A stretch of DNA of 64,000 nucleotides from Ruminiclostridium hungatei (lineage in GTDB: Bacteria > Bacillota > Clostridia > Acetivibrionales > DSM-1351). The position numbers and the translations under genes are program-made. The notes beneath the pieces were generated by a model that saw only the letters and a list, made by a program, of their open reading frames with translations, searched no databases and was not told where the DNA came from. Location of the stretch: assembly GCF_002051585.1 (NCBI RefSeq), contig NZ_MZGX01000011.1, forward strand, positions 62,001 through 126,000, read 5' to 3'. Below, one piece after another: positions 9,408 to 18,730 of this stretch (position 1 is its first letter; the number at the start of each line of letters is the position of its first letter).

Positions 9408-9992
9408 ATGGCTAAATTGTATTTCAGATATGGTGCCATGAACAGTTCAAAAACTGCCAATGCACTTATGGTCAAGTATAACTATGAGGAGAGGGGTCAG
9501 AAGGTCCTGCTGCTAAAGCCCTCCATTGATAACCGGGAAAGCGGCTGCATTATCAAATCCAGGGCCGGTCTGACAGAGGAATGCCTGCTTGTACATAGCG
9601 ACAGCAATATTTATGAACTGGTGCAGGATTATATAAATAAACCTTCGGAGATAAGCTGCGTAATCATAGATGAAGCTCAATTTCTCACAAAGCAGCAGGT
9701 GTATCACCTGACCAGGCTTGTGGACCGGGACGGGATACCTGTTATATGCTACGGGCTGAGAGCGGATTTCAGGGGTGAGCTGTTTGAGGGGAGCCAGTAT
9801 CTGCTTGCCTGGGCCGACACCATTGAAGAGGTTAAGACCATTTGCTGGTGCGGCAGGAAAGCCATAATGAATGCCAGATACCAGGGCGATAAAATAGTAA
9901 AAGAGGGCGAACAGGTGGAGGTTGGCGGAAATGACAGGTATATCAGCCTTTGCAGGGCGCACTGGCATGATGGAGTGCTTTCGGGCAGGTAG
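9408..9992 (+). CDS. tdk: thymidine kinase
   Basis: Thymidine kinase phosphorylates thymidine to dTMP in pyrimidine salvage. The 194-residue protein is of the type II (TK1-like) class: the P-loop appears as Y-G-A-M-N-S-S-K-T, the Walker B region as V-I-I-D-E-A-Q-F-L, the lasso/substrate region as Y-G-L-R-A-D-F-R-G-E, and zinc-binding residues as C-W-C-G and a later C-R-A-H (the family has C-x2-C pairs). The ATG at 9408 follows TTGGGGG; earlier in-frame codons lie inside the family A repeat. It is a stand-alone gene. Confidence 0.95.
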   Translation: MAKLYFRYGAMNSSKTANALMVKYNYEERGQKVLLLKPSIDNRESGCIIKSRAGLTEECLLVHSDSNIYELVQDYINKPSEISCVIIDEAQFLTKQQVYHLTRLVDRDGIPVICYGLRADFRGELFEGSQYLLAWADTIEEVKTICWCGRKAIMNARYQGDKIVKEGEQVEVGGNDRYISLCRAHWHDGVLSGR

Positions 9993-10018
9993 CGGCTAAA
10001 AATTTTCGTTTCCCTGTA

Positions 10019-10046
10019 ACACTTTCATAAGGGTTAACATAAATTA
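10019..10046 (+). promoter_or_regulatory. possible sigma-K-like promoter of the coat-like gene
   Basis: AC at 10019-10020, 17 bp, then CATAAATTA at 10038-10046 matches the general late mother-cell sigma-K pattern (AC, 16-17 bp, CATAnnnTA). It lies about 45 bp before a Gly-rich spore-coat-like gene. Short degenerate motifs are easily found by chance. Confidence 0.3.
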
Positions 10047-10089
10047 TTATTAAGTAGTAGTAGTACAATAAAGAAAGGAGCTTAATAAT

Positions 10090-10485
10090 ATGGGAGACGG
10101 TAACTTTGGTTGTAACGATAATTTTTGCCACCTGCTGTCAAAATATATAGGTGAAACTGTAACTATTTTCACAAAGAGTGGAGGACAGTCCGGCTGTGGA
10201 TTTACCGGGGTAATATTAGGGGTTAACGAGTGCTTTGTCAGACTGATTACCAGAATTGGTCCTGCACCGGGATGTTCATTGGGAAATTCCTGCGGGAACG
10301 GTGACATGGGTGATAATATGAACAGCCATGGATACGGCGGATGCAACAGCGGATACGGCTGCAACTTCAACCAGAATTATGGCGGAGGCTATGGCGGCGG
10401 AGGCGGAACCCCTGTATATAATGTTGGATCAGTAACGGATATACCCTTAAGCAGTATAGCTTCATTTGTTCATAATGCAGTGTAA
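10090..10485 (+). CDS. Gly/Asn/Cys-rich spore-coat-like protein with Sm-like N-terminal fold
   Basis: A 131-residue protein. Residues about 13-60 (L-L-S-K-Y-I-G-E-T-V-T-I-F-T through G-V-I-L-G-V-N-E-C-F-V-R-L-I-T) resemble a small beta-barrel segment like those in spore coat proteins that bind surfaces; residues about 65-110 are low-complexity Gly/Asn/Tyr/Cys with G-G-G-Y-G-G-G-G-G; the end (V-T-D-I-P-L-S-S-I-A-S-F-V) returns to the beta-barrel pattern, as in a split domain. Composition and a possible sigma-K promoter suggest a spore coat or exosporium component. Cys residues may cross-link. Start follows AAAGGAG. Not firmly assignable to a named family. Confidence 0.65.
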   Translation: MGDGNFGCNDNFCHLLSKYIGETVTIFTKSGGQSGCGFTGVILGVNECFVRLITRIGPAPGCSLGNSCGNGDMGDNMNSHGYGGCNSGYGCNFNQNYGGGYGGGGGTPVYNVGSVTDIPLSSIASFVHNAV

Positions 10486-10499
10486 TCAAGTGATAAATG

Positions 10500-10532
10500 A
10501 AAAATGATAGGCTCGTTCCTATCATTTTTTTT
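10500..10532 (+). terminator. rho-independent terminator
   Basis: AAATGATAGG and CCTATCATTT pair around a short loop and run into eight T residues, directly after the coat-like gene. Confidence 0.9.
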
Positions 10533-10628
10533 GTGCGTGATATATAATAATAGCTGCTGTCAATTCCCAGGCTTGGGCAAATTCCTTTACATATAATCAG
10601 GAATATGTTAAAATTCAATAAACAGTTG

Positions 10629-10714
10629 CGGGGGGACCTTTGGAATATACCATAGGTTGAGAAGGTAGAACCTGACCCTTAGAACCTGTCGGTTAACACC
10701 GTCGAAGGGAAGCA
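10629..10714 (+). ncRNA. TPP riboswitch, first of a tandem pair
   Basis: The THI-box signature is present in order: a GGGGG purine-rich 5' strand, GTTGAGA, ACCTGACCCTT, GAACCTG, GTTAACACC and the closing GAAGGGAAGC. It senses thiamine pyrophosphate. The following terminator (10747-10777) implies transcriptional control of the thiD-thiC-thiM-thiE operon. Confidence 0.95.
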
Positions 10715-10746
10715 CGGATCAAGAAGCGGTTTGATTTTTGATTACA

Positions 10747-10777
10747 GCGTTTACCACTGCGGTAGGCGTTTTTTTAT
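10747..10777 (+). terminator. expression-platform terminator of TPP riboswitch 1
   Basis: CGTTTACC pairs with GGTAGGCG around ACTGC, followed by seven or more T residues. It lies between the two TPP aptamers. Confidence 0.8.
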
Positions 10778-10841
10778 TGCAGGGAAGAGACACAGTGCGG
10801 CGGTTGCTGGTCACACTGCACAAACAACTTAATATTTTTGT

Positions 10842-10933
10842 GGGGGGACCATATTAGTTTATCAATTCAATATGGTTGAGAAGGTAGAACCTGACCCTTG
10901 GAACCTGTCGGTTAACACCGTTGTAGGGAAGCA
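10842..10933 (+). ncRNA. TPP riboswitch, second of a tandem pair
   Basis: A second complete THI box: GGGGGGACC, GGTTGAGAAGG, CCTGACCCTTGGAACC, GTCGGTTAACACC and TAGGGAAGC. Most of the conserved core is identical to the first aptamer, which points to duplication. It is followed by its own terminator at 10958-10989 and then the thiD start. Confidence 0.95.
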
Positions 10934-10957
10934 AAGTGATGTATATGATTATTTATT

Positions 10958-10989
10958 ATGCTTGCCTGTGACGGGGAAGCATTTTTTAT
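10958..10989 (+). terminator. expression-platform terminator of TPP riboswitch 2
   Basis: ATGCTT and AAGCAT, extended by CC/GG pairs, form a hairpin followed by six T residues, 25 bp after the second aptamer and about 50 bp before thiD. Confidence 0.7.
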
Positions 10990-11036
10990 TGTCCGGGGGA
11001 GCCTGGACGGAAGCTGTTTTGAAGGGAGGACTTATA

Positions 11037-11843
11037 ATGAAAAAGGTATTGACCATTGCCGGCTCCGATTGCAGCGGCGGTGCAGGCATTCAGGCGGACC
11101 TGAAAACCTTTTCGGCTCACGGGGTTTACGGAATGAGTGTGGTGGTTTCCGTTGTCGCTGAAAATACCTGCCGGGTAATAGATATTCAGGACATACGGCC
11201 TGATATTATTGAGAAGCAGATGGAGGCGGTATTTGAAGATATTGAGGTAGATGCGGTTAAAATCGGGATGCTGTCGGGAAAAGAATGCATGAGGGCTGTG
11301 AGCGGAAGGCTCAGGGCATATATGCCGGAAAACGTGGTAATAGACCCTGTGATGCTTGCAAAGGGAGGACACGCGCTGATGAAGGAAAATGCCCTTGAGT
11401 TCTTTATTAAGGAGCTCATTCCTCTTGCGTATATTCTTACTCCCAACATACCGGAGGCGGAAGCCCTGGCCGGAATGAAAATTTCGTCAGAGGAGGACTT
11501 GAAGAAAGCCGCAGAAATCATACATAAAATGGGGGCGCAGAAAGTATTGATAAAGGGAGGCCACAGAGAGGGTGCTGCCGAAGATGTACTTTTCGACGGA
11601 AATGCTTATCACAGCTTCACCACCAGAAGAATACCTACCCGGAACACACACGGTACAGGCTGTACCCTGTCTTCAGCTATTGCTTCAAACCTGGCTCTGG
11701 GAATGGATTGCCGTCTTGCGGTTGAAAAGGCCAAGGAGTACGTAACCATGGCAATAGAGCACTCCCTTGAGATAGGAAAGGGGCACGGACCCACAAACCA
11801 CTTTTACAAGCTGTATAAGGAAGGCCTGGTTCCATATGTTTAA
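11037..11843 (+). CDS. thiD: hydroxymethylpyrimidine (phosphate) kinase ThiD
   Basis: ThiD phosphorylates HMP and HMP-P to HMP-PP for thiamine synthesis. The 268-residue protein has the ribokinase-fold features: V-L-T-I-A-G-S-D-C-S-G-G-A-G-I-Q-A-D at the N-terminus, V-D-A-V-K-I-G-M-L, V-V-I-D-P-V-M, L-T-P-N-I-P-E-A, and the C-terminal N-T-H-G-T-G-C-T-L-S-S-A anion hole with the catalytic Asp/Cys region. The ATG at 11037 follows AGGGAGG; upstream in-frame codons lie inside the riboswitch and are rejected. First gene of the TPP-controlled operon. Confidence 0.97.
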   Translation: MKKVLTIAGSDCSGGAGIQADLKTFSAHGVYGMSVVVSVVAENTCRVIDIQDIRPDIIEKQMEAVFEDIEVDAVKIGMLSGKECMRAVSGRLRAYMPENVVIDPVMLAKGGHALMKENALEFFIKELIPLAYILTPNIPEAEALAGMKISSEEDLKKAAEIIHKMGAQKVLIKGGHREGAAEDVLFDGNAYHSFTTRRIPTRNTHGTGCTLSSAIASNLALGMDCRLAVEKAKEYVTMAIEHSLEIGKGHGPTNHFYKLYKEGLVPYV

Positions 11844-11943
11844 AGGCCGGGTCAATTGCTGAACATAAAATTACCAATATTGTGACTGCAGTTGGGAAGC
11901 CGGACTGACCGGCTCATTCCAGCCTGCTGGAGAGGAGAGCGAC

Positions 11944-13272
11944 ATGTCATATAAAACCCAGATGGAAGCTGCAAGAAAAGGAATCATCACCAAGGAAATG
12001 ACTGTAGTGGCTGAAAAGGAGTTTATGGAGGAAGAAAAGCTAAGAGCGCTGGTAGCCTGCGGAAGGGTTGCCATTCCAGCCAACATTCACCACAAGGCCT
12101 TGAGCCCTGAGGGCATCGGAGAAGGGCTCAGAACCAAGATCAATGTCAATCTGGGTATTTCCGGAGACTGTGCCGACTACACAAAAGAGATGGACAAGGT
12201 TGATATGTCCATAAAATTCGGTGTAGAGGCCATAATGGATTTAAGCAATTACGGAAAGACAAATACCTTCAGGAAGCAACTGGTGGAGCGTTCACCTGCA
12301 ATGATAGGAACAGTGCCTATGTATGACGCCATAGGTTATCTGGAGAAGGATTTGATGGAAATAAAGGCCAGGGATTTCTTGAGGGTTGTGGAAGCTCATG
12401 CGAAAGAAGGAGTGGATTTCATGACCATACATGCCGGTATTAACAAGAGGGCGGTTGAGTGCTTCAAACGCTCTAAAAGGCTCACCAACATTGTGTCCCG
12501 CGGAGGTTCCCTGCTGTTTGCCTGGATGGAGATGACAGGAAATGAGAACCCCTTTTACGAGTTCTATGATGAATTTCTGGAAATCCTGCGGGAATATGAT
12601 GTAACAATCAGCCTTGGGGATGCCTTGAGGCCCGGAAGTATACATGACAGCTCGGATGCGGGACAGCTCGGTGAACTGATAGAACTTGGAAACCTTACAA
12701 AGCGTGCCTGGGAAAAGGACGTGCAGGTAATGGTGGAAGGCCCCGGCCACATGGCAATGAATGAGATTGCCGCAAATATGGCCATACAGAAGAGGCTGTG
12801 CCACGGAGCACCTTTCTATGTGCTGGGGCCTCTGGTAACAGATATCGCGCCTGGCTATGACCACATAACTTCTGCAATCGGCGGCGCAATAGCGGCTGCA
12901 AACGGGGCGGATTTCCTGTGCTATGTAACTCCGGCCGAACATTTGCGCCTGCCCGACCTGCAGGATGTAAAGGAGGGCATTGTGGCTTCGAAAATAGCCG
13001 CCCATGCCGCCGATATTGCAAAGGGTATTCCCCACGCACGGGAGATTGACAACAAAATGAGTGATGCCAGGCGCAGAATAGACTGGGAGGAAATGTTCTC
13101 CTATGCCATCGATGGAGAAAAAGCCAGGGCATATTTTGAAAGTGCTCCTCCCGCCGATAAGAATTCCTGTTCCATGTGCGGAAAAATGTGCGCCATGAGG
13201 ACCACCAACAAAATACTTGCGGGAGAAGCAGTGGAGTTCTGTTCGGAAAAACAGGCCGGAACAGCCGTATGA
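11944..13272 (+). CDS. thiC: phosphomethylpyrimidine synthase ThiC
   Basis: ThiC is a radical SAM enzyme that converts aminoimidazole ribotide to HMP-P. The 442-residue length is that of the shorter clostridial/archaeal form. Conserved stretches seen include [59 protein letters not shown], and the C-terminal cluster motif C-S-M-C-G-K-M-C (C-x2-C-x4-C) that binds the 4Fe-4S cluster. Start after GGAGAGGAG. Second gene of the operon, 100 bp after thiD. Confidence 0.98.
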   Translation: MSYKTQMEAARKGIITKEMTVVAEKEFMEEEKLRALVACGRVAIPANIHHKALSPEGIGEGLRTKINVNLGISGDCADYTKEMDKVDMSIKFGVEAIMDLSNYGKTNTFRKQLVERSPAMIGTVPMYDAIGYLEKDLMEIKARDFLRVVEAHAKEGVDFMTIHAGINKRAVECFKRSKRLTNIVSRGGSLLFAWMEMTGNENPFYEFYDEFLEILREYDVTISLGDALRPGSIHDSSDAGQLGELIELGNLTKRAWEKDVQVMVEGPGHMAMNEIAANMAIQKRLCHGAPFYVLGPLVTDIAPGYDHITSAIGGAIAAANGADFLCYVTPAEHLRLPDLQDVKEGIVASKIAAHAADIAKGIPHAREIDNKMSDARRRIDWEEMFSYAIDGEKARAYFESAPPADKNSCSMCGKMCAMRTTNKILAGEAVEFCSEKQAGTAV

Positions 13273-13287
13273 AGAATACTCTGAAGA

Positions 13288-13313
13288 GAAAGCTTGAAAA
13301 GAAAGCTTGAAAA
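13288..13313 (+). repeat. two perfect 13-bp tandem repeats between thiC and thiM
   Basis: GAAAGCTTGAAAA occurs twice in direct succession within the 68-bp thiC-thiM gap. It alters only spacing between the two operon genes. Confidence 0.7.
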
Positions 13314-13340
13314 GAATACTTAAATAGGAAGGGAAAAAAT

Positions 13341-14162
13341 ATGAGAGACATAATAAAAACAGCGGCTGAACTGCTGACAGTCCTTCGAAATAAAAAACCT
13401 CTTGTACATAACATAACGAATTATGTTACGGTCAATGACTGTGCAAATATAATCCTGGCTGTAGGTGCTTCTCCCATAATGGCGGACGACCTGGGTGAAG
13501 CTGCCGACATTACTGCAATATCCTCGGCACTGGTGCTGAACATAGGCACCTTGAACAGGAGAACCCTTGAGTCAATGCTGGCGTCAGGTAAAAAAGCCAA
13601 CCTGCTGGGCATACCTGTAATATTCGATCCTGTGGGGGCCGGTGCTTCGGCTCTCAGAAATGAGGCCACAAAGACAATCCTTACTGAAATAAAGGTGGGC
13701 GTGCTCAGAGGAAACATGTCTGAAATATCCCACATAGCAGGGCTGGGCTCAAATACAAAAGGAGTGGACGCCTCGGAGGAGGATATTGCAGCAGGAGATG
13801 CCTTGGCCATAGCGGTTTCCGTGTCAAAAAAACTGCGCTGCGTTACGGCAATTACAGGTGCAACCGATATTATAACCGACGGAAACAGGATTGCCGCTGT
13901 GAGCAACGGTCATAAAATGCTGTCGGGGGTAACGGGAACAGGCTGTATGACAACAGCCCTCATAGGCGCTTACTGCGGTGCAGGTGAAGATGCCTATACG
14001 GCGGCGGTTGCAGGTATAGCCTCAATGGGCCTGGCTGGAGAGCTTGCATATGAAGCGGCAGGCGGCAAGGGCACAGGCAGCTTTCATGTGGCCATCATAG
14101 ATGCCATAAGCCGGCTGGATGAAAAAATATTATTGGAGAGGGCCAGGATACATGAAAAATAA
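13341..14162 (+). CDS. thiM: hydroxyethylthiazole kinase ThiM
   Basis: ThiM phosphorylates 4-methyl-5-(2-hydroxyethyl)thiazole, a salvage route to the thiazole half of thiamine. Typical features: [11 protein letters not shown] near residue 20, A-x-G-A-S-P-I-M, [26 protein letters not shown], and the catalytic [11 protein letters not shown] near residue 196. 273 residues, normal. Starts after AGGAAGGG. Overlaps thiE by 11 bases. Presence of thiM without thiG/thiH/thiS here suggests that this operon relies on salvaged thiazole, unless those genes lie elsewhere. Confidence 0.97.
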   Translation: MRDIIKTAAELLTVLRNKKPLVHNITNYVTVNDCANIILAVGASPIMADDLGEAADITAISSALVLNIGTLNRRTLESMLASGKKANLLGIPVIFDPVGAGASALRNEATKTILTEIKVGVLRGNMSEISHIAGLGSNTKGVDASEEDIAAGDALAIAVSVSKKLRCVTAITGATDIITDGNRIAAVSNGHKMLSGVTGTGCMTTALIGAYCGAGEDAYTAAVAGIASMGLAGELAYEAAGGKGTGSFHVAIIDAISRLDEKILLERARIHEK

Positions 14163-14781
14163 AATTGACATTGACTATACCTTATATCTGGTTACCGACC
14201 GGGAGCTGATGAGCACCGGAACACTGGAAGAGGCTGTTGAAAATGCCATTAAAGGCGGATGCACCCTTGTCCAGCTCAGGGAAAAGACTGCGTCTTCACT
14301 GGAGTTTTATGAAAATGCCCTTAAGGTTAAAGCGGTGACTGACAAATATAATATTCCTCTTGTTATAAATGACAGGGTTGATATAGCCGTAGCCATTGAT
14401 GCCGCCGGGGTACATGTGGGACAGGACGACTTGCCTGCACGGGCGGTGAGAAAAATTATAGGAGAGGGAAAAATATTAGGAGTTTCTGCAAACTCCGTGG
14501 AAAGTGCTTTACAGGCTCAGAGCGACGGGGCTGACTACATAGGTGTGGGGGCGGTGTATTCCACGAATACAAAAACCGATGCCGGCGTAATTACAAGGGA
14601 GCGGCTGCTGGCTGTGCGGCAGGCTGTAACGGTGCCAATCGTGGCAATTGGCGGTATAAATCTCAGCAATGCAGCCCAATTGAAGGATACGGGCATAAAT
14701 GGAATAGCCGTTGTCTCTGCAATTATTTCACAAAAAGATATAGAAGCTGCTGCAAAAGAACTGAAGTCGGTGTTTGTTTGA
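14152..14781 (+). CDS. thiE: thiamine-phosphate synthase ThiE
   Basis: ThiE joins HMP-PP and thiazole phosphate to give thiamine monophosphate. The 209-residue TIM barrel shows [49 protein letters not shown] and A-I-G-G-I. An in-frame ATG at 14119 lies deeper in thiM; the ATG at 14152, after GGGCCAGGA, matches the family's N-terminus better. Last gene of the thi operon; no clear terminator follows. Confidence 0.96.
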   Translation: MKNKIDIDYTLYLVTDRELMSTGTLEEAVENAIKGGCTLVQLREKTASSLEFYENALKVKAVTDKYNIPLVINDRVDIAVAIDAAGVHVGQDDLPARAVRKIIGEGKILGVSANSVESALQAQSDGADYIGVGAVYSTNTKTDAGVITRERLLAVRQAVTVPIVAIGGINLSNAAQLKDTGINGIAVVSAIISQKDIEAAAKELKSVFV

Positions 14782-14889
14782 ATTTTGTAAAATTCAGGTT
14801 AATCAATAAAGATTTAACAAAAATCAAATATGTTTTTAAAACTATTTAATTATTATGACACTGTACCAAAAAAATTTGGAGGTGTTTTA

Positions 14890-16425
14890 ATGAAAAAAAG
14901 ATTAATCGCTGCACTGTCATTACTGATGTTGTTTGCATTTATTTCTGCCGCATTATTGGGAGGCCCGGTTTCCGCATCCCCTTCACCGTACTCTACAAAC
15001 AATACTTATTCGGGAACCGCGCCAAAATATGTTTTCCTGTTTATCGGCGACGGAATGAGTACTCCTCAAATCAATGCGGCCCAGATGTACCTGGGAAACA
15101 GGGAAAGTACCGGTACTCCTGCAATAAAGACTCTTGATTTCACAAAATTTCCGGGAGTAGGCAGCGCAGATACCTATGATGCGGAATCCTTCATACCTGA
15201 TTCGGCTTCCACAGGAACTGCAATGGCGTCGGGGTACAAGACCTATGGCGGAATTATCAATATGGACCCGGCGAAAAAGACAAGCTATGAACCAATATCC
15301 AAAAAGCTCAAGAAGGCAGGCTATAAGGTGGGAATCGTAACAACTGTTACCTTGGACCACGCTACTCCTGCCGTTTTTTATGCAAATGAGGCCTCCAGAG
15401 GAAATTACTACAATATAGCTGCCCAATTGGTAAAGAGCAACTTTGACTATTTCGGAGGCGGCTATTTTCTTGATCCCGACGGAAAAAAGGCCAATGTGGC
15501 AAATGCCGTAAATATTCTTGAACAAGCCAGGAAAAGCGGTTACAAGGTTGCAACCACCAAAAATGATATTCTCGGACTTAATAACGGTTCAGGAAAGGTG
15601 CTTGCACTTGACCCCACAGCCATAACTGCCGCAAACGACAGCTATTCCATGCCGTATGAGCTTGACCGCAAAACCGGGCAGTTGAGCCTTGCCGATTTTG
15701 TAAGAAAAGGCATTGAAGTATTGGATAACCCAAAGGGCTATTTTATGATGGTTGAAGGCGGCAAAATAGACTGGGCCTGCCATGCCAACGATGCAGCGGC
15801 AGCTATCCATGATACCATTGCTTTGAATGACGCCGTAAAGGAGGCATTGAAGGTATATTACCAGCATCCCTCCGAAACCTTGATAATAGTCACCGGCGAC
15901 CACGAGACAGGAGGAATGAGCATTGGTTTCGCAGGAACGGAATACTCCACCTTCTTTGAAAAGCTGGAGAAACAAAGCAGGTCCTATGTGGAATTTGACA
16001 AGCTTGTAGCGGAATACAAGGAAAAAACCAAGCCGGCTTCTGCAAAGCTTGAGGATTTGCTTCCTCACATAAAGAGCAGCTACGGTTTGATTTCCGCAAC
16101 CGATGCTGATGCCGGGAAGAATCCTGAACTGGTGCTTACGGATTATGAAATGGTCAGGCTCAGGGATGCCTTGAGAAAATCAATGAGTGCTTCCAAGGTG
16201 ACAAGTACAGAAACAGACTATTTACTTTATGGAACCTATGAGCCCTTGACCGTAACCTGCAATCATATACTGGATAACAAGGCGGGAATAAACTTCTCTA
16301 CATATTCACATTCAGGTCTGGCAGTGCCTGTATATGCAATCGGCGCAGGCTACCAGCTATTCTACGGAGCATATGACGATACGGATATAAACAAAAAGCT
16401 TTCAGCAATCACAAAGGTAAGATAA
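14890..16425 (+). CDS. secreted alkaline phosphatase
   Basis: A 511-residue exported enzyme of the PhoA/PhoB family that releases inorganic phosphate from phosphomonoesters outside the cell. A signal peptide (M-K-K-R then a hydrophobic core to about A-S-P near residue 30) is clear. Catalytic features: F-I-G-D-G-M (first metal aspartate), P-D-S-A-S-T-G-T-A-M-A-S-G with the nucleophilic Ser, V-E-G-G-K-I-D-W-A-C-H-A-N-D metal ligands, and V-T-G-D-H-E-T-G-G; a late S-H-S-G supplies another His. Start follows TTTGGAGGTG. TTTAACA-like words occur upstream but I see no convincing Pho box with regular 11-bp spacing. Confidence 0.95.
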   Translation: MKKRLIAALSLLMLFAFISAALLGGPVSASPSPYSTNNTYSGTAPKYVFLFIGDGMSTPQINAAQMYLGNRESTGTPAIKTLDFTKFPGVGSADTYDAESFIPDSASTGTAMASGYKTYGGIINMDPAKKTSYEPISKKLKKAGYKVGIVTTVTLDHATPAVFYANEASRGNYYNIAAQLVKSNFDYFGGGYFLDPDGKKANVANAVNILEQARKSGYKVATTKNDILGLNNGSGKVLALDPTAITAANDSYSMPYELDRKTGQLSLADFVRKGIEVLDNPKGYFMMVEGGKIDWACHANDAAAAIHDTIALNDAVKEALKVYYQHPSETLIIVTGDHETGGMSIGFAGTEYSTFFEKLEKQSRSYVEFDKLVAEYKEKTKPASAKLEDLLPHIKSSYGLISATDADAGKNPELVLTDYEMVRLRDALRKSMSASKVTSTETDYLLYGTYEPLTVTCNHILDNKAGINFSTYSHSGLAVPVYAIGAGYQLFYGAYDDTDINKKLSAITKVR

Positions 16426-16467
16426 TAATTATTACAGCTTAAAAATGGAAGAGACCTTTGAAGGGCA

Positions 16468-16506
16468 AACCGCTGTGTCAGGTATTTCCGTCTGACACAG
16501 CGGTTA
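16468..16506 (+). terminator. hairpin after the phosphatase gene
   Basis: AACCGCTGTGTCA and TGACACAGCGGTT form a perfect 13-bp stem with a 12-nt loop. There is no T-run on the plus side, so termination efficiency is uncertain. Confidence 0.6.
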
Positions 16507-16599
16507 GAGCCATATCCGGGTATTGCGGGAAATACTTAACCTTGTGCTGCCGGATAATTAAACCGTATGTCAATAAATTATGGGAAGGAACATTTAAGG

Positions 16600-17763
16600 A
16601 TGCTGAAAAAATTTTTTAAGCCGGACAGAATAGCCGCCATAGCCGTAGTATTGCTGATAATAGTACTTTGCAGCTTACCCACCGGCTTCCAACAGGCCGC
16701 ATATAATAACAGTGTCAGGGCAGTTGTAAGGATAATGGATACAAACAACTCAAACCTTTATGATACAGGAATTATCAAGCAGGGTGAACAGAAATGCCGC
16801 GTAAAGATACTGGATGGACGTTTTAAGGGCTTGGAGTCGGAAGGGACGAACAATCTGATCGGCAAGCTGGAAATGGACAAGATATTTGTATCCGGCGATA
16901 AGGCGCTGGCAGTCATAGATTATGAAGGGAACTCCGTTAAATATATTACACTGATTGACCATTACAGAATTAATCTTGAGCTTATTCTCTTTGCCGGCTT
17001 TGTGTTGTTGATGCTGGTATTTGCAGGCTGGACAGGCGCCAAGGCCATACTGTCCTTCATCCTGTCGGTGATAGTTATCTGGAAGGTGCTGGTGCCCGCT
17101 CTCCTTAAGGGCTGGAATCCCATATTGATTTCAATGTTCATTGTGGCCTTCCTTACGGTTTTTATAATATTATTGGTGGGAGGCTGCAACAGAAAATCCC
17201 TGGCGGCCATAGCCGGCTCATTGTCGGGCACTGTTCTGAGCTGTGTACTGGCGGTATTGTTCGGACAGCTTTTTAAAATTCACGGGGCCATAATGCCTTT
17301 TTCTGAAAGCCTGCTTTATTCAGGCTATGGACATTTGAATCTCACCAGCATTTTTATTTCGGCAACTTTTATTGCTTCTGCCGGAGCCCTTATGGATGTT
17401 GCGGTGGATATTGCCGCCGCTGTCCATGAGCTTGTGGAAAAGAATCCTCGTATGTCTGCCGGAGAGGCAATCAAATCGGGCTTTAACATAGGAAAGGTTG
17501 TAATGGGTACAATGTCCACCACATTGCTGCTGGCGTACTCAGGCGGTTTTATAGGCCTTCTGATGGTGTTTATGGCCCAGGGTACGCCCATAGTAAACAT
17601 ACTCAACCTGAAGTACGTTTCCGCTGAAATATTTCACACGCTGGTGGGAAATTTCGGCTTGGTAGCTGTGGCACCACTGACTGCAATATTTTCCGGCATA
17701 ATGTTCACCGAGGGCCGGGAAGCAGGAAGTGAAACCGGCCAGCTTAATGCGGAACATTTGTAA
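16600..17763 (+). CDS. YibE/F family multi-pass membrane protein
   Basis: A roughly 387-residue YibE/F-like protein of unknown function, common in Firmicutes. One N-terminal membrane helix (about residues 10-27), an extracytoplasmic region of about 100 residues, then six to seven helices with the family segments L-V-F-A-G-W-T-G-A-K-A, G-C-N-R-K-S-L-A-A-I-A-G, S-A-G-A-L-M-D-V-A-V-D-I-A and M-G-T-M-S-T-T-L-L-L-A-Y-S-G. The ATG at 16600 is about 10 nt after GGAAGGA; an in-frame ATG at 16567 has no ribosome site. No neighbour hints at its job. Confidence 0.85.
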   Translation: MLKKFFKPDRIAAIAVVLLIIVLCSLPTGFQQAAYNNSVRAVVRIMDTNNSNLYDTGIIKQGEQKCRVKILDGRFKGLESEGTNNLIGKLEMDKIFVSGDKALAVIDYEGNSVKYITLIDHYRINLELILFAGFVLLMLVFAGWTGAKAILSFILSVIVIWKVLVPALLKGWNPILISMFIVAFLTVFIILLVGGCNRKSLAAIAGSLSGTVLSCVLAVLFGQLFKIHGAIMPFSESLLYSGYGHLNLTSIFISATFIASAGALMDVAVDIAAAVHELVEKNPRMSAGEAIKSGFNIGKVVMGTMSTTLLLAYSGGFIGLLMVFMAQGTPIVNILNLKYVSAEIFHTLVGNFGLVAVAPLTAIFSGIMFTEGREAGSETGQLNAEHL

Positions 17764-17834
17764 TACCTGCTATCACAATAATTTGATAAATTGAATACTT
17801 TATTGTAGATTTTAATTTTTACATGGAGGTATTC

Positions 17835-18647
17835 ATGGGATATTTTGTTAATGTGGAGAAAAATGTAAAGGTGTATGTGGAAGATCTTAATCCGTCCGGG
17901 AATAAGACCATTCTGTTTTTACACGGCTGGCCGGGAAGTACGAAATTGTTCGAATACCAGTTTGACCAGCTTCCTAAAATGGGATACAGGTGTGTTGGAA
18001 TAGATACCAGAGGTTTTGGATATTCCGACAAACCTTGGGAGGGCTATGATTATAACAGGCTGGCTGACGATGTGCGGGATGTGGTTGAGGCAATCAAGCT
18101 GAACAATTTTACACTTGGAGGACATTCAACGGGCGGAGCCATTGCAATAAGGTATATGGCCAGGCACAACGGCTTCGGGGCATCAAAGCTGGCACTGTTC
18201 GATGCTGCCGCTCCAAGTCTTATCAAACGGCCTAATTTTCCATATGGAATAGACAAGGAAGCAGTGCTGCAAATAATTCGAGGAACCTATAATGACCGTC
18301 CAAAAATGCTTCGGGATTTTGCAGATATATTTTTCTTCCAATATATTACGCCTGAGCTGTCAAACTGGTTTTTTCAGCTTGGACTGCAGGCTGCCGGCTG
18401 GTCAACGGCTGCCATTGCAAATACCTGGTTGAATGAGGTGCTGTTCAGCGACCTGTCTAAAATCCAGGTTCCTACTTTGATAATTCACGGTATACATGAC
18501 AAGGTTGTGCCCTTTACGCTTGGCGAGATACAAAAGCAGGGTATCAAAAATGCAAAACTGGTACCTTTCAAATACAGCGGTCACGCTACCTTTTATGATG
18601 AGAAGGACCGGTTCAACGAGGAGCTGATGAGTTTTGCGGAGAAGTAA
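17835..18647 (+). CDS. alpha/beta-hydrolase
   Basis: A 270-residue alpha/beta-hydrolase fold protein, cytoplasmic (no signal). The oxyanion segment F-L-H-G-W-P-G, the nucleophile elbow G-H-S-T-G-G, an acidic residue in I-H-G-I-H-D-K-V-V-P, and a late His in S-G-H-A-T-F-Y-D-E form the expected triad. Such proteins include haloperoxidase-like esterases and other hydrolases, and substrate cannot be read from sequence. The ATG at 17835 follows GGAGG; it stands alone between YibE/F and YnfA genes. Confidence 0.9.
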   Translation: MGYFVNVEKNVKVYVEDLNPSGNKTILFLHGWPGSTKLFEYQFDQLPKMGYRCVGIDTRGFGYSDKPWEGYDYNRLADDVRDVVEAIKLNNFTLGGHSTGGAIAIRYMARHNGFGASKLALFDAAAPSLIKRPNFPYGIDKEAVLQIIRGTYNDRPKMLRDFADIFFFQYITPELSNWFFQLGLQAAGWSTAAIANTWLNEVLFSDLSKIQVPTLIIHGIHDKVVPFTLGEIQKQGIKNAKLVPFKYSGHATFYDEKDRFNEELMSFAEK

Positions 18648-18730
18648 GCGTCAATAGCCGCTGTCCTTCAAATTTCCTTGACTTAAATTCATACCAATTT
18701 ATACTTATAGTTAGTTGTGTTGCTATGAGT

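Noticed and set aside
12292-13414. Long open frames on the minus strand opposite thiC and the thiC-thiM junction (up to about 247 codons)
   Set aside because: They are shadows of the strongly conserved thiC coding frame; the translations are Cys/His/Arg-rich without family features or ribosome sites.
14799-14819. Pho box upstream of the alkaline phosphatase (TTAATCA, TTTAACA words)
   Set aside because: The words are not at the regular 11-bp spacing of PhoP sites and the region is simply AT-rich.
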